DNA of 64,000 bases from an uncultured Acidobacteriota bacterium (GCA_937859595.1 CALMAH010000023.1:62001-126000), one strand, 5' to 3'. Shown: positions 35,398 through 44,971, numbered from the stretch's first letter. Translations and numbers: made by a program. The notes: a model not told the origin generated them from the sequence alone.

Positions 35398-36339
35398 TTA
35401 AGCCTTTGCAGAAACGTCATTTGGACGAGAGCGTCTCATCTTCGCGGCTGCCAAAGTGTTCTTCATCAGCATTCCAACGGTCAAAAGCCCAACCCCGCCA
35501 GGCACGGGTGTAATGAAACCTGCCTTCTCCATTGCCTCTCGAGGATTAACGTCGCCGACGAGTGTGTAGCCGCGTTTTGCGATCGCCGATAGACGTTTGG
35601 GCAATTCCTTCTCTGAAAACAGCTCTGCCGCATGGTCGGGATCCGAGACATTGTTGATACCGACGTCCACCAGGACGGCTCCTTCTTTTATGTGTTCCGC
35701 GCGGACGAACCCTGCCCGGCCGATCGCCGCCACGAGAATATCCCCTTGCCGAGTTATCTTAGCAAGGTCACTAGTTTTAGAATGACAGATCGTCACGGTC
35801 GCATTCTCCTGCAGCAAGAGCATTGCCATCGGCTTGCCAACGATATTGCTTCGGCCCAGTACAACGGCATGCCGGCCCACGATCTCAATGGACGAGCGCT
35901 TCAGCATCTCGACAATGCCGGCCGGTGTACACGGCGCGAGTGTCTGCTGCCCCTGCGTGAGCTTTCCGACATTTGTCGGATGAAATCCATCGACATCTTT
36001 TGCCGGGTCTATCGCCTCGAGTATTTCCCGATCGTTGATCTGTTTGGGCAGGGGCAATTGGATAAGTATACCGTCAATGTCCTCCCTCGCGTTCAAAGCC
36101 CGGACGACACTGAGGACCTTATTGTGTGAAACGCCGGCGGGCAGATGAATGTGTTCGGAGTGCATTCCAAGCTCTGCCGTCGTGCGTGTCTTATTAGCGA
36201 CATATACGGCCGAGGCGGGATCATCGCCGACACGTACGACCGCCAACCCGGGTCGGAATTCCAACTGTGCCACTTCTGCGGCAACCTCTGCCTTCATCGC
36301 ATCTGCGATCTCTTTTCCTGATAGCAACGTGGCCGTCAT
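35398..36339 (-). CDS. folD: Bifunctional methylenetetrahydrofolate dehydrogenase/cyclohydrolase FolD
   Basis: 313 residues from ATG 36339 (GTG 36345 is in frame). Catalytic Y-x-x-x-K in SAVYVANKTRTT, GILIQLPLP, PAKDVDGFHPTNVGKL, NADP-binding VVLGRSNIVGKPMAMLLL and PVPGGVGLLTVGMLMKN are all present. Interconverts 5,10-methylene-THF and 10-formyl-THF. First gene of the minus-strand run that ends with oppF. Confidence 0.96.
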   Translation of the reverse strand: MTATLLSGKEIADAMKAEVAAEVAQLEFRPGLAVVRVGDDPASAVYVANKTRTTAELGMHSEHIHLPAGVSHNKVLSVVRALNAREDIDGILIQLPLPKQINDREILEAIDPAKDVDGFHPTNVGKLTQGQQTLAPCTPAGIVEMLKRSSIEIVGRHAVVLGRSNIVGKPMAMLLLQENATVTICHSKTSDLAKITRQGDILVAAIGRAGFVRAEHIKEGAVLVDVGINNVSDPDHAAELFSEKELPKRLSAIAKRGYTLVGDVNPREAMEKAGFITPVPGGVGLLTVGMLMKNTLAAAKMRRSRPNDVSAKA

Positions 36340-36486
36340 ATACACGAATCCTGACGTAGGGATTTTACAGGAAGTTGAGGTCCATTGTCAGTTTGCTAGG
36401 GCATATTCGCCCGATGCGTCCGCAAATATTGAACGGAACAGCGTCTTATTAGGTTAAGCTTCGCTCACAGTGCTCCCAGTCAGGAT

Positions 36487-37422
36487 ATGGAACGAATTCG
36501 TAAAGCTGTACTTCAGATCATCACGGCCTCATTGCTGGGTCTCTTGTTTTGCCTATCAGCCTCAGCAGGCGGATCGGAGATTTCGTTTTACAGGCCGGGC
36601 ACGGGTGTCTGGTACTCGATCGCGGCGGAGGATGCCGGAGCGTTCCGAGGCGTTCGCATCGGTCGAAAGGGCGATCTACCCGTCCCCGGAGACTATGATG
36701 GCGACGGGCTAGAGGACATTGCTATCTGGCGACCCGAAACAGGCGAATGGATAATCAGTCGCAGTTCGGATAACCGGGAAATCGTCATACGATGGGGTTC
36801 CGCAAAAACGATAAAGAGCGTAGCGGACATGCCCGTCCCGGGGGATTACGACGGCGACGGCATTACCGACATCGCTGTGTTCCGGCCGGATACCGCGACC
36901 TGGTATATCCTGCTTTCCTCGGGCGGTTTTGACCCGTCTGTATCTGTCGTTAGAGTTTTTGGCAAAGCCGGCGACGTGCCTGTACCCGCCGATTACGATG
37001 GTGACAAATTGGCAGACCTCGCAGTTTTCCGTCCCACGGAGAATAGTTGGAACATTTCTGAAACCGCCTCCGGGGATGTTAGGACCGAATATTTCGGAAT
37101 CGCTGGCGACGACCTTTTGGTGCCGGGCGATTATACCGGTGATCAACGTGCCGACCTCGCGGTCTTTCGTCGGGGAACCTGGCTCGTCAAAACCTCAGAA
37201 ACCGGAGAGATCGTACGGTTCGAAATGGGCACCGTAAACTCGATACCGATTCCTCGAGACCTCGACGCCGACGGCATTGTCGACTTTGCGGTCTTTGAAA
37301 ATGGTGTTTGGCACATCTACTACTCGTCCGAGCCGCGTTTCGCCTCGTTTAGATTCGGGCAAGCCGGAGACAGCCCAATCGATTCGATAAAGGCGCGGCC
37401 GAGCCTCGTCCCGCAGATATAG
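36487..37422 (+). CDS. Secreted FG-GAP/VCBS-like repeat protein
   Basis: 311 residues with a signal peptide (IITASLLGLLFCLSASAGG). About six ~45-residue repeats of the form FxPxTGxWyI...fG..gD.PVPGDYDGDGxxDiAVFR; the DxDGDxxxD loops are calcium sites of the beta-propeller FG-GAP/VCBS family. Repeats 5-6 have lost some ligands (DYTGDQRADLAVFRRG, DLDADGIVDFAVFENG). Probably an extracytoplasmic binding or structural propeller; ligand unknown. It ends before a strong terminator. Confidence 0.85.
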   Translation: MERIRKAVLQIITASLLGLLFCLSASAGGSEISFYRPGTGVWYSIAAEDAGAFRGVRIGRKGDLPVPGDYDGDGLEDIAIWRPETGEWIISRSSDNREIVIRWGSAKTIKSVADMPVPGDYDGDGITDIAVFRPDTATWYILLSSGGFDPSVSVVRVFGKAGDVPVPADYDGDKLADLAVFRPTENSWNISETASGDVRTEYFGIAGDDLLVPGDYTGDQRADLAVFRRGTWLVKTSETGEIVRFEMGTVNSIPIPRDLDADGIVDFAVFENGVWHIYYSSEPRFASFRFGQAGDSPIDSIKARPSLVPQI

Positions 37423-37453
37423 TTTTTCCCCCAACTCCGCCTTGTGCGCTTTG

Positions 37454-37484
37454 CGAGAAGTTTTCCGGAACTTCTCGTTTTTTT
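37454..37484 (+). terminator. Rho-independent terminator
   Basis: CGAGAAGTT (37454-37462) and AACTTCTCG (37469-37477) form a 9-bp perfect stem with loop TTCCGG, followed by a run of seven T. Confidence 0.92.
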
Positions 37485-37507
37485 ATTTATTCGAATAGAA
37501 TCAGTAT

Positions 37508-39925
37508 ATGAGACTTGCCGCGACGGCCATTTTGCTCACAGCACTATTCGTGGCTGCTTATCCAACCGAAGGTGACATTGACAAGCTGACAGCGATCAAG
37601 GCGGCTCGCTCCGCCGGCGATCTTGACAGCGCGATCACGCTCCTGCGCTCGCACATTGAGAAAGAGAATGACGACAAGGCTACATCGGGTCTCGAGTATC
37701 TTCTGTGCAGGTCGCTCGAAGAAAACGACGATCTCGCTAATGCGATGGCATGCTTTTCGTCTTTCGCGAAAAACGGGTCTCCTCTGACAGAGTATGCCCT
37801 CTGGCGGAGGTCGCGTATTGCATGGAAGTCCGGAAATCTTCTGCTTGAGAAACTTCTGCTCAAGGAACTAGATCTCTGTTGCCCCGATTCTCTTCTTCGT
37901 ACCGCGACGCGCAGCAGGATCGCTCGCGGGGCATTCGAAAGTGGCGACCATTCCCTGGCGTTGGCCGAACTCGGTCGCATTGCCCCGCCTCTGGCAAGAG
38001 CCAAACCGTCAACCGGAGCTAATTCGCGTCTCATCCGCCTCTTTGTTGCAAAAGCAAATGTCGGCCTTGGGGATATGGAAGAAGCACGCGAACAGTTTGC
38101 GGTGTTGCTGAACTCGGGGAAAAATTCGGAACTGCCGGACAGTATTGCTCTCGACGCAGTACGCGAACTCGATGTTATCGATCGAGGTCGCAACCCGGCG
38201 AGCGAAAAAGTTGCCGCCCTTTCTGACGGCGAGCATATGAAGCGCGGCTGGGTCTATCATTTCAATCGTGACTTCAGGTCAGCAAGGTTTCACTACCTGG
38301 CTTTGATCGAACGAAACCCGCTCTCTTCCTTTGCCGCCGAAGCGGTCTATCAGATCGGCCGAGGCTATTCGCAGGAATTGAACTTCGCCGATGCCATTCT
38401 TTGGTTCGAACGACTTGTCGAACAATATCCCGATAGCCCTCCGGCAAAGGACGGCATCCTTCAACTTGCGTCGGCATACGCCCGCGTCGGGAAAAGCCGC
38501 GAATCTATCTCCCGCTATCATTTGTTCATCGACAAGTACCCGGACGATGAGCGACTCGATAGGGCCTATCTCAATCCTGTCGATGTGCTTCGTGACCAGA
38601 ACTCGAATACCGAAGCGCTTAGAAGATCGAAAGAGGCACAGGAGGCTTTCCGCGGACGCACGGCCGAGGCACAGGCTCTCTTTGCCGAGGCCCGCACCTA
38701 CATCTCGCGGGAGGAATGGGAAAAGGCCGTGAATTCGATCGACCGTCTGATGACAATGCCTGACCTTGGCGGCGTCCGCGTGCCGGGCGGTACCAGCCGA
38801 AGCGAAGTGACATTTCTCCGGGGCCTATGCCTCGAGAAAATGCTCCGTTTCGATGAGGCCGTTGACGCCTATTTGTCGATCACAGATGGTCGCGGGGAAT
38901 TTTATGGCTGGCGTGCCACCGAACGCCTCCGCTTGATAGCGGAAAGTGAATTTGGAGCCGAGGCGTCTGCAACCGCCAGGTCGCGGCTTGCAGTTTTGGC
39001 AGACACCGGTTCTCAGGACGAACGGCGAAGGGCCCTCCAACAGATGATCCGCCTGACACCGGACGTCGAAAAAGCGGACAGCTTACTGTCGCGGCTTGAA
39101 AAGACCTACGCAATGATATCGGATTACGGCTCGCCGCCGAGATTTCATTCCGTTGATGAAGTGGAGATTGCCGACCATCCGGTAAAAACAGGGCACGCGA
39201 CGAGAGCGAAGATGCTGTCCTCACTCGGCCTATTTGACGAAGCGGCACCGGAGGCAGAGGCCGCCGGTCTCGCAACCGGCGACCGACTGAATGATCTGTA
39301 CCTGAGGGGGGATCGGGCATATCGCGTAGTCGGATCTATAGAACGCCAGTGGCAAAAGGTTCCTGCGGACTTTCAGGTCGAACTGATACCGGCAGGCACC
39401 ATTCGGGCATTATATCCTGCTCCGTACAGAGAGGCCCTTCGTCGCGAAGCATCAGCCCGAAATGTCGATCCCCGATTCCTGCTGGCTATAATGCGTCAAG
39501 AGACGCGGTTTCGCCCCGATGCGGAATCAGTAGCCGGTGCAAGGGGGCTGATGCAATTCATACCGTCAACGGCTGAACGGATGGCTCGCGAGGCGCGCAT
39601 CGATGACTTTGTAAATCGCGACCTGTTTGACCCCACTGTCTCTATAGCGTTTGCCTCTATCTATACAGCCGAAATGTTCAGGATGTTTCCGAAACAGCCG
39701 GCCGCTGTCGCGGCGGGATACAACGGCGGCGAGGATAATATGCAGCGTTGGCTCAAGCGCTCAAGAAGCGACGAGATGGACCGCTACGTCGCCGAGATAG
39801 CCTACGCGCAAACAAAGGATTACGTTTTCAAGGTGATGGCAAACTACCGCGTTTACCTTGCCCACTATGACGAAAAACTTAACCAGAGGCCGATCGGGGA
39901 GCGAGCGCGGTTTCCGGGCCAATGA
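37508..39925 (+). CDS. Soluble-type lytic transglycosylase with TPR-like repeats
   Basis: 805 residues with a signal peptide (RLAATAILLTALFVAAYPTEG). Residues ~25-600 form TPR/superhelical repeats (AEAVYQIGRGYSQELNFADAILWFERLVEQYPDSPPAKDGILQLASAYARVGKSRESISRYHLFIDKYPDD). The C-terminal SLT domain has catalytic E665 in IMRQETRFRPDAESVAGARGLMQ, then SVAGARGLMQFIPSTA, AAVAAGYNGGEDNMQRWL and a final AYAQTKDYVFKVMANYRVY. Cleaves peptidoglycan to 1,6-anhydromuropeptides, like Slt70. A second SLT enzyme lies at 42789. Confidence 0.92.
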   Translation: MRLAATAILLTALFVAAYPTEGDIDKLTAIKAARSAGDLDSAITLLRSHIEKENDDKATSGLEYLLCRSLEENDDLANAMACFSSFAKNGSPLTEYALWRRSRIAWKSGNLLLEKLLLKELDLCCPDSLLRTATRSRIARGAFESGDHSLALAELGRIAPPLARAKPSTGANSRLIRLFVAKANVGLGDMEEAREQFAVLLNSGKNSELPDSIALDAVRELDVIDRGRNPASEKVAALSDGEHMKRGWVYHFNRDFRSARFHYLALIERNPLSSFAAEAVYQIGRGYSQELNFADAILWFERLVEQYPDSPPAKDGILQLASAYARVGKSRESISRYHLFIDKYPDDERLDRAYLNPVDVLRDQNSNTEALRRSKEAQEAFRGRTAEAQALFAEARTYISREEWEKAVNSIDRLMTMPDLGGVRVPGGTSRSEVTFLRGLCLEKMLRFDEAVDAYLSITDGRGEFYGWRATERLRLIAESEFGAEASATARSRLAVLADTGSQDERRRALQQMIRLTPDVEKADSLLSRLEKTYAMISDYGSPPRFHSVDEVEIADHPVKTGHATRAKMLSSLGLFDEAAPEAEAAGLATGDRLNDLYLRGDRAYRVVGSIERQWQKVPADFQVELIPAGTIRALYPAPYREALRREASARNVDPRFLLAIMRQETRFRPDAESVAGARGLMQFIPSTAERMAREARIDDFVNRDLFDPTVSIAFASIYTAEMFRMFPKQPAAVAAGYNGGEDNMQRWLKRSRSDEMDRYVAEIAYAQTKDYVFKVMANYRVYLAHYDEKLNQRPIGERARFPGQ

Positions 39926-39988
39926 CCAAAGAGGAATTCGCCCAGGTCGAATTGCTCTCTGCATTTTATTTCGTGAAAATCTAATTGT

Positions 39989-40876
39989 ATGCGTCAGTTA
40001 ATTCTCATTTTTTTGATCTTACTTTTCTCTCTCTCATGCCAGCAGGGACAAACCGAAGCGCCAGGAGGCGAGCTAAAGCGTTATGACCTCAGAGGCAAGA
40101 TCCTCGCCGTTGACAAGGCAAAGAAAAAGGCCGAGGTCGATCACGAAGAGATACCCGGCTTTATGCCGCGGATGACGATGACCTTCCCCATAAAGGGAGA
40201 CTGGCTATGGGAAGACCTCAAGCCCGGCGTTGATATCCGGGCCGAACTCGTGGTCGATAACACGGCAGACGAACCGTATTGGCTGGAAAAGGTCGTGATA
40301 GTCGCCGCTGCAAACCCGGATGCCCCCTTACCTGAAGTAAAGGAACCGGAACAAATAGGCCAGGAGCCGCCTCCCGTATCGCTGACCGATCAGGACGGAA
40401 AACGCATCAGCTTCAAGGATTATCAGGGCAAGGCACTTGCGTTAACCTTTATTTACCGCGAATGCCCGCTGGCGGATTACTGTATAAAGATGTCGCGGCA
40501 ATTCAGCGACCTTGCACTGCAGATAAACGAGAATGCCGAGCTCAGAGACAAGATACGCCTGCTAAGCATCTCATTCGACCCCGAACGCGATACGCCGGCA
40601 AAGCTTCGCGAATATGGTGTCGGTTACCTCGGAAACCCTGAGAAACCTGACTTCACCGTTTGGCGGCTTGCGGTCGGCGACGACAAGAATGTGAGAACAC
40701 TCGCCGAGTTCTTCAACCTGAAATACGAGGTAAATGAGGACAACAAAGCCGAGATAAACCACAATCTTGTAACGGCCGTGATCGCACCTGACGGCAAGGT
40801 CGCAAAGATGCTCCCGGGAAACCGTTGGACAAATGAGGAACTTTTGCGTGAATTAGGGTCGACGCTCGAGAAATAA
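39989..40876 (+). CDS. Lipoprotein fusing a CusF-like copper domain to a Sco1/SenC domain
   Basis: 295 residues. Lipobox LLFSLSC. Residues ~30-110: CusF/YxeK-like fold with Cu ligands in EIPGFMPRMTMTFPIKG (M-rich, W in GDWLWEDLKPG), reading LRGKILAVDKAKKKAEVDHEEIPGFM. Residues ~130-290: Sco domain with the redox/Cu cysteines in RECPLADYC (C-x5-C variant), SFDPERDTPAKLREY and the histidine in INHNLVTAVI. Delivers copper to cytochrome c oxidase CuA; the fused domain probably loads it. A DUF3592 protein follows after ten bases, presumably co-transcribed. Confidence 0.9.
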   Translation: MRQLILIFLILLFSLSCQQGQTEAPGGELKRYDLRGKILAVDKAKKKAEVDHEEIPGFMPRMTMTFPIKGDWLWEDLKPGVDIRAELVVDNTADEPYWLEKVVIVAAANPDAPLPEVKEPEQIGQEPPPVSLTDQDGKRISFKDYQGKALALTFIYRECPLADYCIKMSRQFSDLALQINENAELRDKIRLLSISFDPERDTPAKLREYGVGYLGNPEKPDFTVWRLAVGDDKNVRTLAEFFNLKYEVNEDNKAEINHNLVTAVIAPDGKVAKMLPGNRWTNEELLRELGSTLEK

Positions 40877-40886
40877 ACAAGACCGA

Positions 40887-41339
40887 ATGGAAAATACGAT
40901 AGCTGGTATTTTTGCGCTAATAATCGGATCTGTGGGAGCGGCTGCCGGCATTCGGAATATCATGTATCGCCGAACCCTGGACTCATGGCCAACCGTTCAA
41001 GGAACTGTGTCAGAACGGGGAGTTTACAAACCCGAGATCCCTCAAACCTCGCCACCCGCGTTTCACTATGCCCCTTTGATCAGATACGTATATGAGGTCA
41101 ACGAAGGCAGATACGAGAGCATCGATATCTTCCCGAAGCGAATGGTCGCTCCGCCCACAAACACAGAGAAATGGGCTCGGAAGCGAGCCGGAGAGTTTCC
41201 TGATCAGGTGGCGGTCCACTACAATCCGGATAACCCGGCAGAGGCGTATCTGGAGCAGGTACGGTATAGATGGGTATTCGTTTTTGTAGGCGGATTTCTT
41301 GGCGTGGCGCTATGCGGGATATTGCTCCTGCTGACCTGA
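40887..41339 (+). CDS. DUF3592 membrane protein
   Basis: 150 residues. N-terminal membrane helix (IAGIFALIIGSVGAAAGI), then SWPTVQGTVSERGV, an extracytoplasmic beta domain (APLIRYVYEVNEGRYESIDIFP, DQVAVHYNPDNPAEAYLE), and a C-terminal helix (WVFVFVGGFLGVALCGILLLL). WPTVxGxV...Y.V.G..Y.......VxYdPxNPxxa is the DUF3592 pattern. Function unknown. Same operon as the CusF-Sco gene. Confidence 0.87.
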   Translation: MENTIAGIFALIIGSVGAAAGIRNIMYRRTLDSWPTVQGTVSERGVYKPEIPQTSPPAFHYAPLIRYVYEVNEGRYESIDIFPKRMVAPPTNTEKWARKRAGEFPDQVAVHYNPDNPAEAYLEQVRYRWVFVFVGGFLGVALCGILLLLT

Positions 41340-41411
41340 CCCGACCGGACTGTTTGCTGATCGAGATGAACAAGGACGAAAGTTCGTTAAGATGGAGAAC
41401 AGCATCACAGC

Positions 41412-42689
41412 TCACTGTGCAGTGAATACCGTTTTTCCCGCTACCATCGTCCTCAGGATATCCCGCGCATTTGAAGAAAATACCAATGCCGCCTCGACAT
41501 CAGTGACCGGTTTCTGGGCTGAGTGCGATAGCGAGACCACAGCAATGTCGGCCTGTTTGCCGGGTTCGAGCGTCCCGATCTTGTCTTCCAGCCCGAGAGC
41601 CTCTGCTCCGCCGAGAGTTGCAGCCCTAAGAACATCGCGTGCGGTGATGAACCGATGGCTGTCGGGGCGATTTCGGGCGGTCAGAGCGGCAAAACGCGCC
41701 TCTCCCAGAAGATCGCAGACATTATTGCTTGCGACGGAATCACTGCCGAGACCTACAGCAATGCCGGCATCTATAAATTTTTCAAACGGAGCGTAACCGT
41801 GGCCAAATTTTGCATTTGACTTGGGACAATGAGCTATCTTCGCTCCATTGGCGGCGATACGATCAATGTCACGGTCCGTGACCTGTACACAATGGGCCAG
41901 CAGCGGGCGGGCTGCCAGAACTCCCAGCTTTTCGAGATATTCTATAGTCGAACAGTGAGGGCTGTTCCACTCGACATCAAATTTTTCGTAAACCTCGGTA
42001 AAAAAGCCTGTCCCGCGAGTCATCAGCTCCGTTTCGTTTGCAGATTCTGCGGCGTGGATGGTTATCGGAATGCGATTGATGATCGAATATTGGGCTATCA
42101 GTTCAAATAGCCTCGAACCGACCGTATATGGAGCGTGGGGCGAGAGCCCGGCACCGACCAACTCGTTCGCTTCAGAACTGAGTGACTCAAACCTTTCGGC
42201 AAGTTTTAGAAAATCTTCGTCGGCGGTACGGTTGTCAGGCGAAAATTCAGTCTCCTGAAAAACGATCCCTCTCAGGCCCGCGCGTTTCAATGCCCGAAAC
42301 CCGGCTCTGCCGTTTCTCCCGATGTCGCCAAAACACGTTACGCCAGCGGCCGCACCTTCCAATGCTCCCTGGTATGCAGCCTCGTCGATATCATCGTCTG
42401 ACATGGATTCCCGAAGGCCGTTCAACTTTAGAAGCCACGCACGGAAATCGTGTTCAACGCTGTCCAAGGCACCCCGCATCCCGGTTATCTCCAGATGCGA
42501 ATGACAATTTACGAAACCAGGCAGGATCGCCGCCTCATTCATGTCTTCGATCTTTGCATCGGGAAACCGGGCAATGATCTCGTCGGACGGCCCGACCGAA
42601 GCGATCGCGCCTTCGTCGATGGCGACCGCTCCGTTTCGTATCGGGTCTGAAGAGATCGGAAGAACATGTTCGGCAGTAAGCAATAGCAT
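41412..42689 (-). CDS. Metal-dependent amidohydrolase, possible aminodeoxyfutalosine deaminase
   Basis: 425 residues from ATG 42689; the longer frame to 42773 adds an unrelated tail. Amidohydrolase signatures in order: ILPGFVNCHSHLE (HxH), SPHAPYTVGS, ITIHAAES, LAHCVQVTDRDIDRIAANGAKIAHCPKSNAKFGHG, VGLGSDSVASNN and GKQADIAVVSL. The family covers SAH/MTA, guanine and aminodeoxyfutalosine deaminases (MqnX type). mqnE lies 4 kb away on the other strand, which makes the futalosine role plausible but unproven. No ribosome-binding site stronger than AAAGAG. Confidence 0.82.
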   Translation of the reverse strand: MLLLTAEHVLPISSDPIRNGAVAIDEGAIASVGPSDEIIARFPDAKIEDMNEAAILPGFVNCHSHLEITGMRGALDSVEHDFRAWLLKLNGLRESMSDDDIDEAAYQGALEGAAAGVTCFGDIGRNGRAGFRALKRAGLRGIVFQETEFSPDNRTADEDFLKLAERFESLSSEANELVGAGLSPHAPYTVGSRLFELIAQYSIINRIPITIHAAESANETELMTRGTGFFTEVYEKFDVEWNSPHCSTIEYLEKLGVLAARPLLAHCVQVTDRDIDRIAANGAKIAHCPKSNAKFGHGYAPFEKFIDAGIAVGLGSDSVASNNVCDLLGEARFAALTARNRPDSHRFITARDVLRAATLGGAEALGLEDKIGTLEPGKQADIAVVSLSHSAQKPVTDVEAALVFSSNARDILRTMVAGKTVFTAQ

Positions 42690-42788
42690 GGAAATTGAAC
42701 TCTTTTCGCACACTCGATCCCGCGAAGAATCGAGCATAGTTGCGGATTCCAGCCGACGCTCCGGGTTTGGCATCGAAAGGCCGCAGAC

Positions 42789-43361
42789 CTATTTTACGGC
42801 TGCGGTCTCGCGATAGCGTGTGAGGATGGACGAAACATAGGCCCTGGTCGAGGCGATGCCGATACGCTCAATGAACTCCGCTTCCGTTAGCTCCGCCGCA
42901 TCAGTATCTTTTGTCCATTCCTCGACACGGCTAGGGCCGGCATTGTAAGCGGCAAGAGTCATCGCGGTCTCGGCAGGTCGTCCACGGTAACGCTCGCGGA
43001 GCCGTTCGTAATACCAGCAGCCGATCTGGATATTGCGTTTCGGATCACTGAGGAGTCCGACAACGTCCTCGTTCGACTGGCGTTCAAATTCGCTCAGCCC
43101 CGTGACCTTTGCCCATTCGCGGGCGACTAACGGAGTCACCTGCATCAGCCCAACCTCTCCGACGTCGCCGATGGCACCCGAACGAAAATAGGTCTCTTCG
43201 TAGATCAGGCTCCATACCAATTTTTCATCTATGCGGTAGATGCGGGCCTGTTGGGCGATAAGTTCGTCAAAGCGGTGCTCCCAATAGTCGTGAAAAAAAT
43301 AAGCACCGGACGCCGCAATGACGACTAGGATCATTAGGCACGAAATGATGTATCTGAACAT
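42789..43361 (-). CDS. Membrane-anchored lytic transglycosylase, SLT domain
   Basis: 190 residues. N-terminal anchor MFRYIISCLMILVVIAASGAYFF, then an SLT core: VWSLIYEETYFRSGAIGDVGEVGLMQVTP (catalytic E in EET), NIQIGCWYYERLRERY, AAYNAGPSRVEEW and SVILTRYRE-type end. Short single-domain enzyme like MltE/EmtA. It runs in the same direction as the amidohydrolase downstream and the aminotransferase upstream. Confidence 0.88.
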   Translation of the reverse strand: MFRYIISCLMILVVIAASGAYFFHDYWEHRFDELIAQQARIYRIDEKLVWSLIYEETYFRSGAIGDVGEVGLMQVTPLVAREWAKVTGLSEFERQSNEDVVGLLSDPKRNIQIGCWYYERLRERYRGRPAETAMTLAAYNAGPSRVEEWTKDTDAAELTEAEFIERIGIASTRAYVSSILTRYRETAAVK

Positions 43362-43482
43362 CGGCTGAACGGTGCGACAACGACGCCGGACTCTTGTGAT
43401 CTGCTGGCCCCGGTGGGGATATTACATCAGTTTCGCGGGGTTTGGGCAACCTCCGGAAAGGCGGAACCAAAATGGGCACTTG

Positions 43483-43686
43483 TCATTTCTTCCCCTGTGG
43501 CACAGGCATTTGGCGAGGCCGCGGCGGGGTAGTGTCCGGGTCTTTCAGAGCGTGACGACGGCTTCCCTCGCGTTTGTGTCCGGTGCGGACCATTTCCGCA
43601 AATAGGTCAACGTCAAAATCCGCTTCACGTGCCATTTCTTCCCGGATGGCGATTAGAACTTCAAGGAATTTTGAACGGCGATACAT
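43483..43686 (-). CDS. Small hypothetical protein
   Basis: 67 residues: FLEVLIAIREEMAREADFDVDLFAEMVRTG, an amphipathic acidic/hydrophobic helix-rich N-terminus, and a Pro/Arg-rich tail. It starts four bases after the aminotransferase stop, so translational coupling is likely. No family recognised. Codon use is like its neighbours. Confidence 0.55.
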   Translation of the reverse strand: MYRRSKFLEVLIAIREEMAREADFDVDLFAEMVRTGHKREGSRRHALKDPDTTPPRPRQMPVPQGKK

Positions 43687-43690
43687 CGGT

Positions 43691-44851
43691 TCATATCAGG
43701 ACATTCATGAGCCTTTCCATCGAGCCGTAAAGGATGTGGTCCTCTCTGGCGATGCAGATCCGTACATGTGCGTCCCACGTATCGATGTCCGCAAAGGCAG
43801 AACCGGGGGTCATCCCAACTCCGGCCTCGCGCATCAGCATCTCGTTGAACGCAATGGCATCGCTGTATCTTTCCGGTATCCGCGCCCAGATATAAAATGC
43901 CGACCCAGAATCGTAAATATCAAAACCAAGTTCCCGCAGGCCTCCGGAAAACCTGAGCCGTTTTTCATCAAATTTGTCGCGAAGCCGAGTGTAGTAGTCG
44001 CCATCTGCCATCAGCACCCTGCTCAATGCGGCCTGGAGCGGCGTTGCCGGGCAAACATAGATAACATTGGCTGCAGCATTGATCGGCGCGATCAGATCTC
44101 CCTTACCGTATGCGTAACCGAGCCTCCATCCAGAAATGTTCCATGATTTTGAGAACGAATTTACCGTGATCGTCCTCTCCCGCATTTCCGGCAGCGATGC
44201 TATGGGCGTATGTGGGTCTTCCCCCACCACGTAATGCTCGTAAACCTCGTCCGAAATGACCATCAGATCAAGCTCTTTTGCGACATCTGCCACGGCCTCA
44301 AGCTCTGTTTGGGAAAGAACCTTGCCGGTCGGGTTCGCCGGCGAACAAACGATGATCGCCCGAAGAGGAAATTCGCTGCGGTCCTTCAGTTCGCGACATC
44401 GGGCCAGCAGGGCATCCTTTTCAAACCCGAGGTTCTCATCCAGTTCAAAAGCCTCGTTCTTTGCCCCAAATGCCTCAAGTATCAGCCGATGGTAGGGATA
44501 ATAGGGTTCAAATACCAGTGCGGATCGTCCCCGCAGATATGATTGGGCAATGCCGATCAGGGCGCCCGTGCCGCCATTGGTTATCATCAGCTCGAATGGA
44601 CGAGCATCCGGATCAACCTCGATCCCGTTGTATCTGGCGATCTTTTCCGAAACTGCTTTTCTGAGGCCGGCATCGCCCTCGCTGCCGCCATAGTGGTTTT
44701 GGCTGGCCGCTATGATAGCCGCCGCCTCGGCAGCCAACTGCGGGTCTATAGGCAGTTCCGACTGCCCCTGAACCAGATTTCCGCTCGGCGGCACAAGCCG
44801 CGTTATCGCCCGAATATCGGGTTTTACCTTCTTAACTTTCGCTTCGGTCAT
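43691..44851 (-). CDS. Pyridoxal-phosphate aminotransferase, class I fold type I
   Basis: 386 residues. Features: VPPSGNLVQGQSELPIDP, YGGSEGDAGLRKAVSEKI, NGGTGALIGIAQSYLRGRSALVFEPYYPYH, CSPANPTGKVLS, DEVYEHYVVG and the PLP lysine in SFSKSWNISGWRLGYAYG. Aspartate/aromatic-type aminotransferase; substrate unknown. Precedes a small hypothetical gene that is probably co-translated. Confidence 0.9.
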   Translation of the reverse strand: MTEAKVKKVKPDIRAITRLVPPSGNLVQGQSELPIDPQLAAEAAAIIAASQNHYGGSEGDAGLRKAVSEKIARYNGIEVDPDARPFELMITNGGTGALIGIAQSYLRGRSALVFEPYYPYHRLILEAFGAKNEAFELDENLGFEKDALLARCRELKDRSEFPLRAIIVCSPANPTGKVLSQTELEAVADVAKELDLMVISDEVYEHYVVGEDPHTPIASLPEMRERTITVNSFSKSWNISGWRLGYAYGKGDLIAPINAAANVIYVCPATPLQAALSRVLMADGDYYTRLRDKFDEKRLRFSGGLRELGFDIYDSGSAFYIWARIPERYSDAIAFNEMLMREAGVGMTPGSAFADIDTWDAHVRICIAREDHILYGSMERLMNVLI

Positions 44852-44925
44852 AAATTGAAAGATACCAGTTTTGGGCAGGGATTTCTAAGCGGCCAGGGGC
44901 AGGGAAAGCTCGTGGATCAGAGCTG

Positions 44926-44960
44926 AATTTTTTGTGGTAATGACTTTTTATCAAAAAATT
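44926..44960 (-). terminator. A/T-rich inverted repeat after the amidohydrolase-2 gene
   Basis: AATTTTTTG (44926-44934) pairs with CAAAAAATT (44952-44960), a 9-bp stem 12 bases past the stop of the gene at 44972. Its T-run could act as a weak terminator. Confidence 0.35.
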
Positions 44961-44971
44961 AGACTTGGAGC

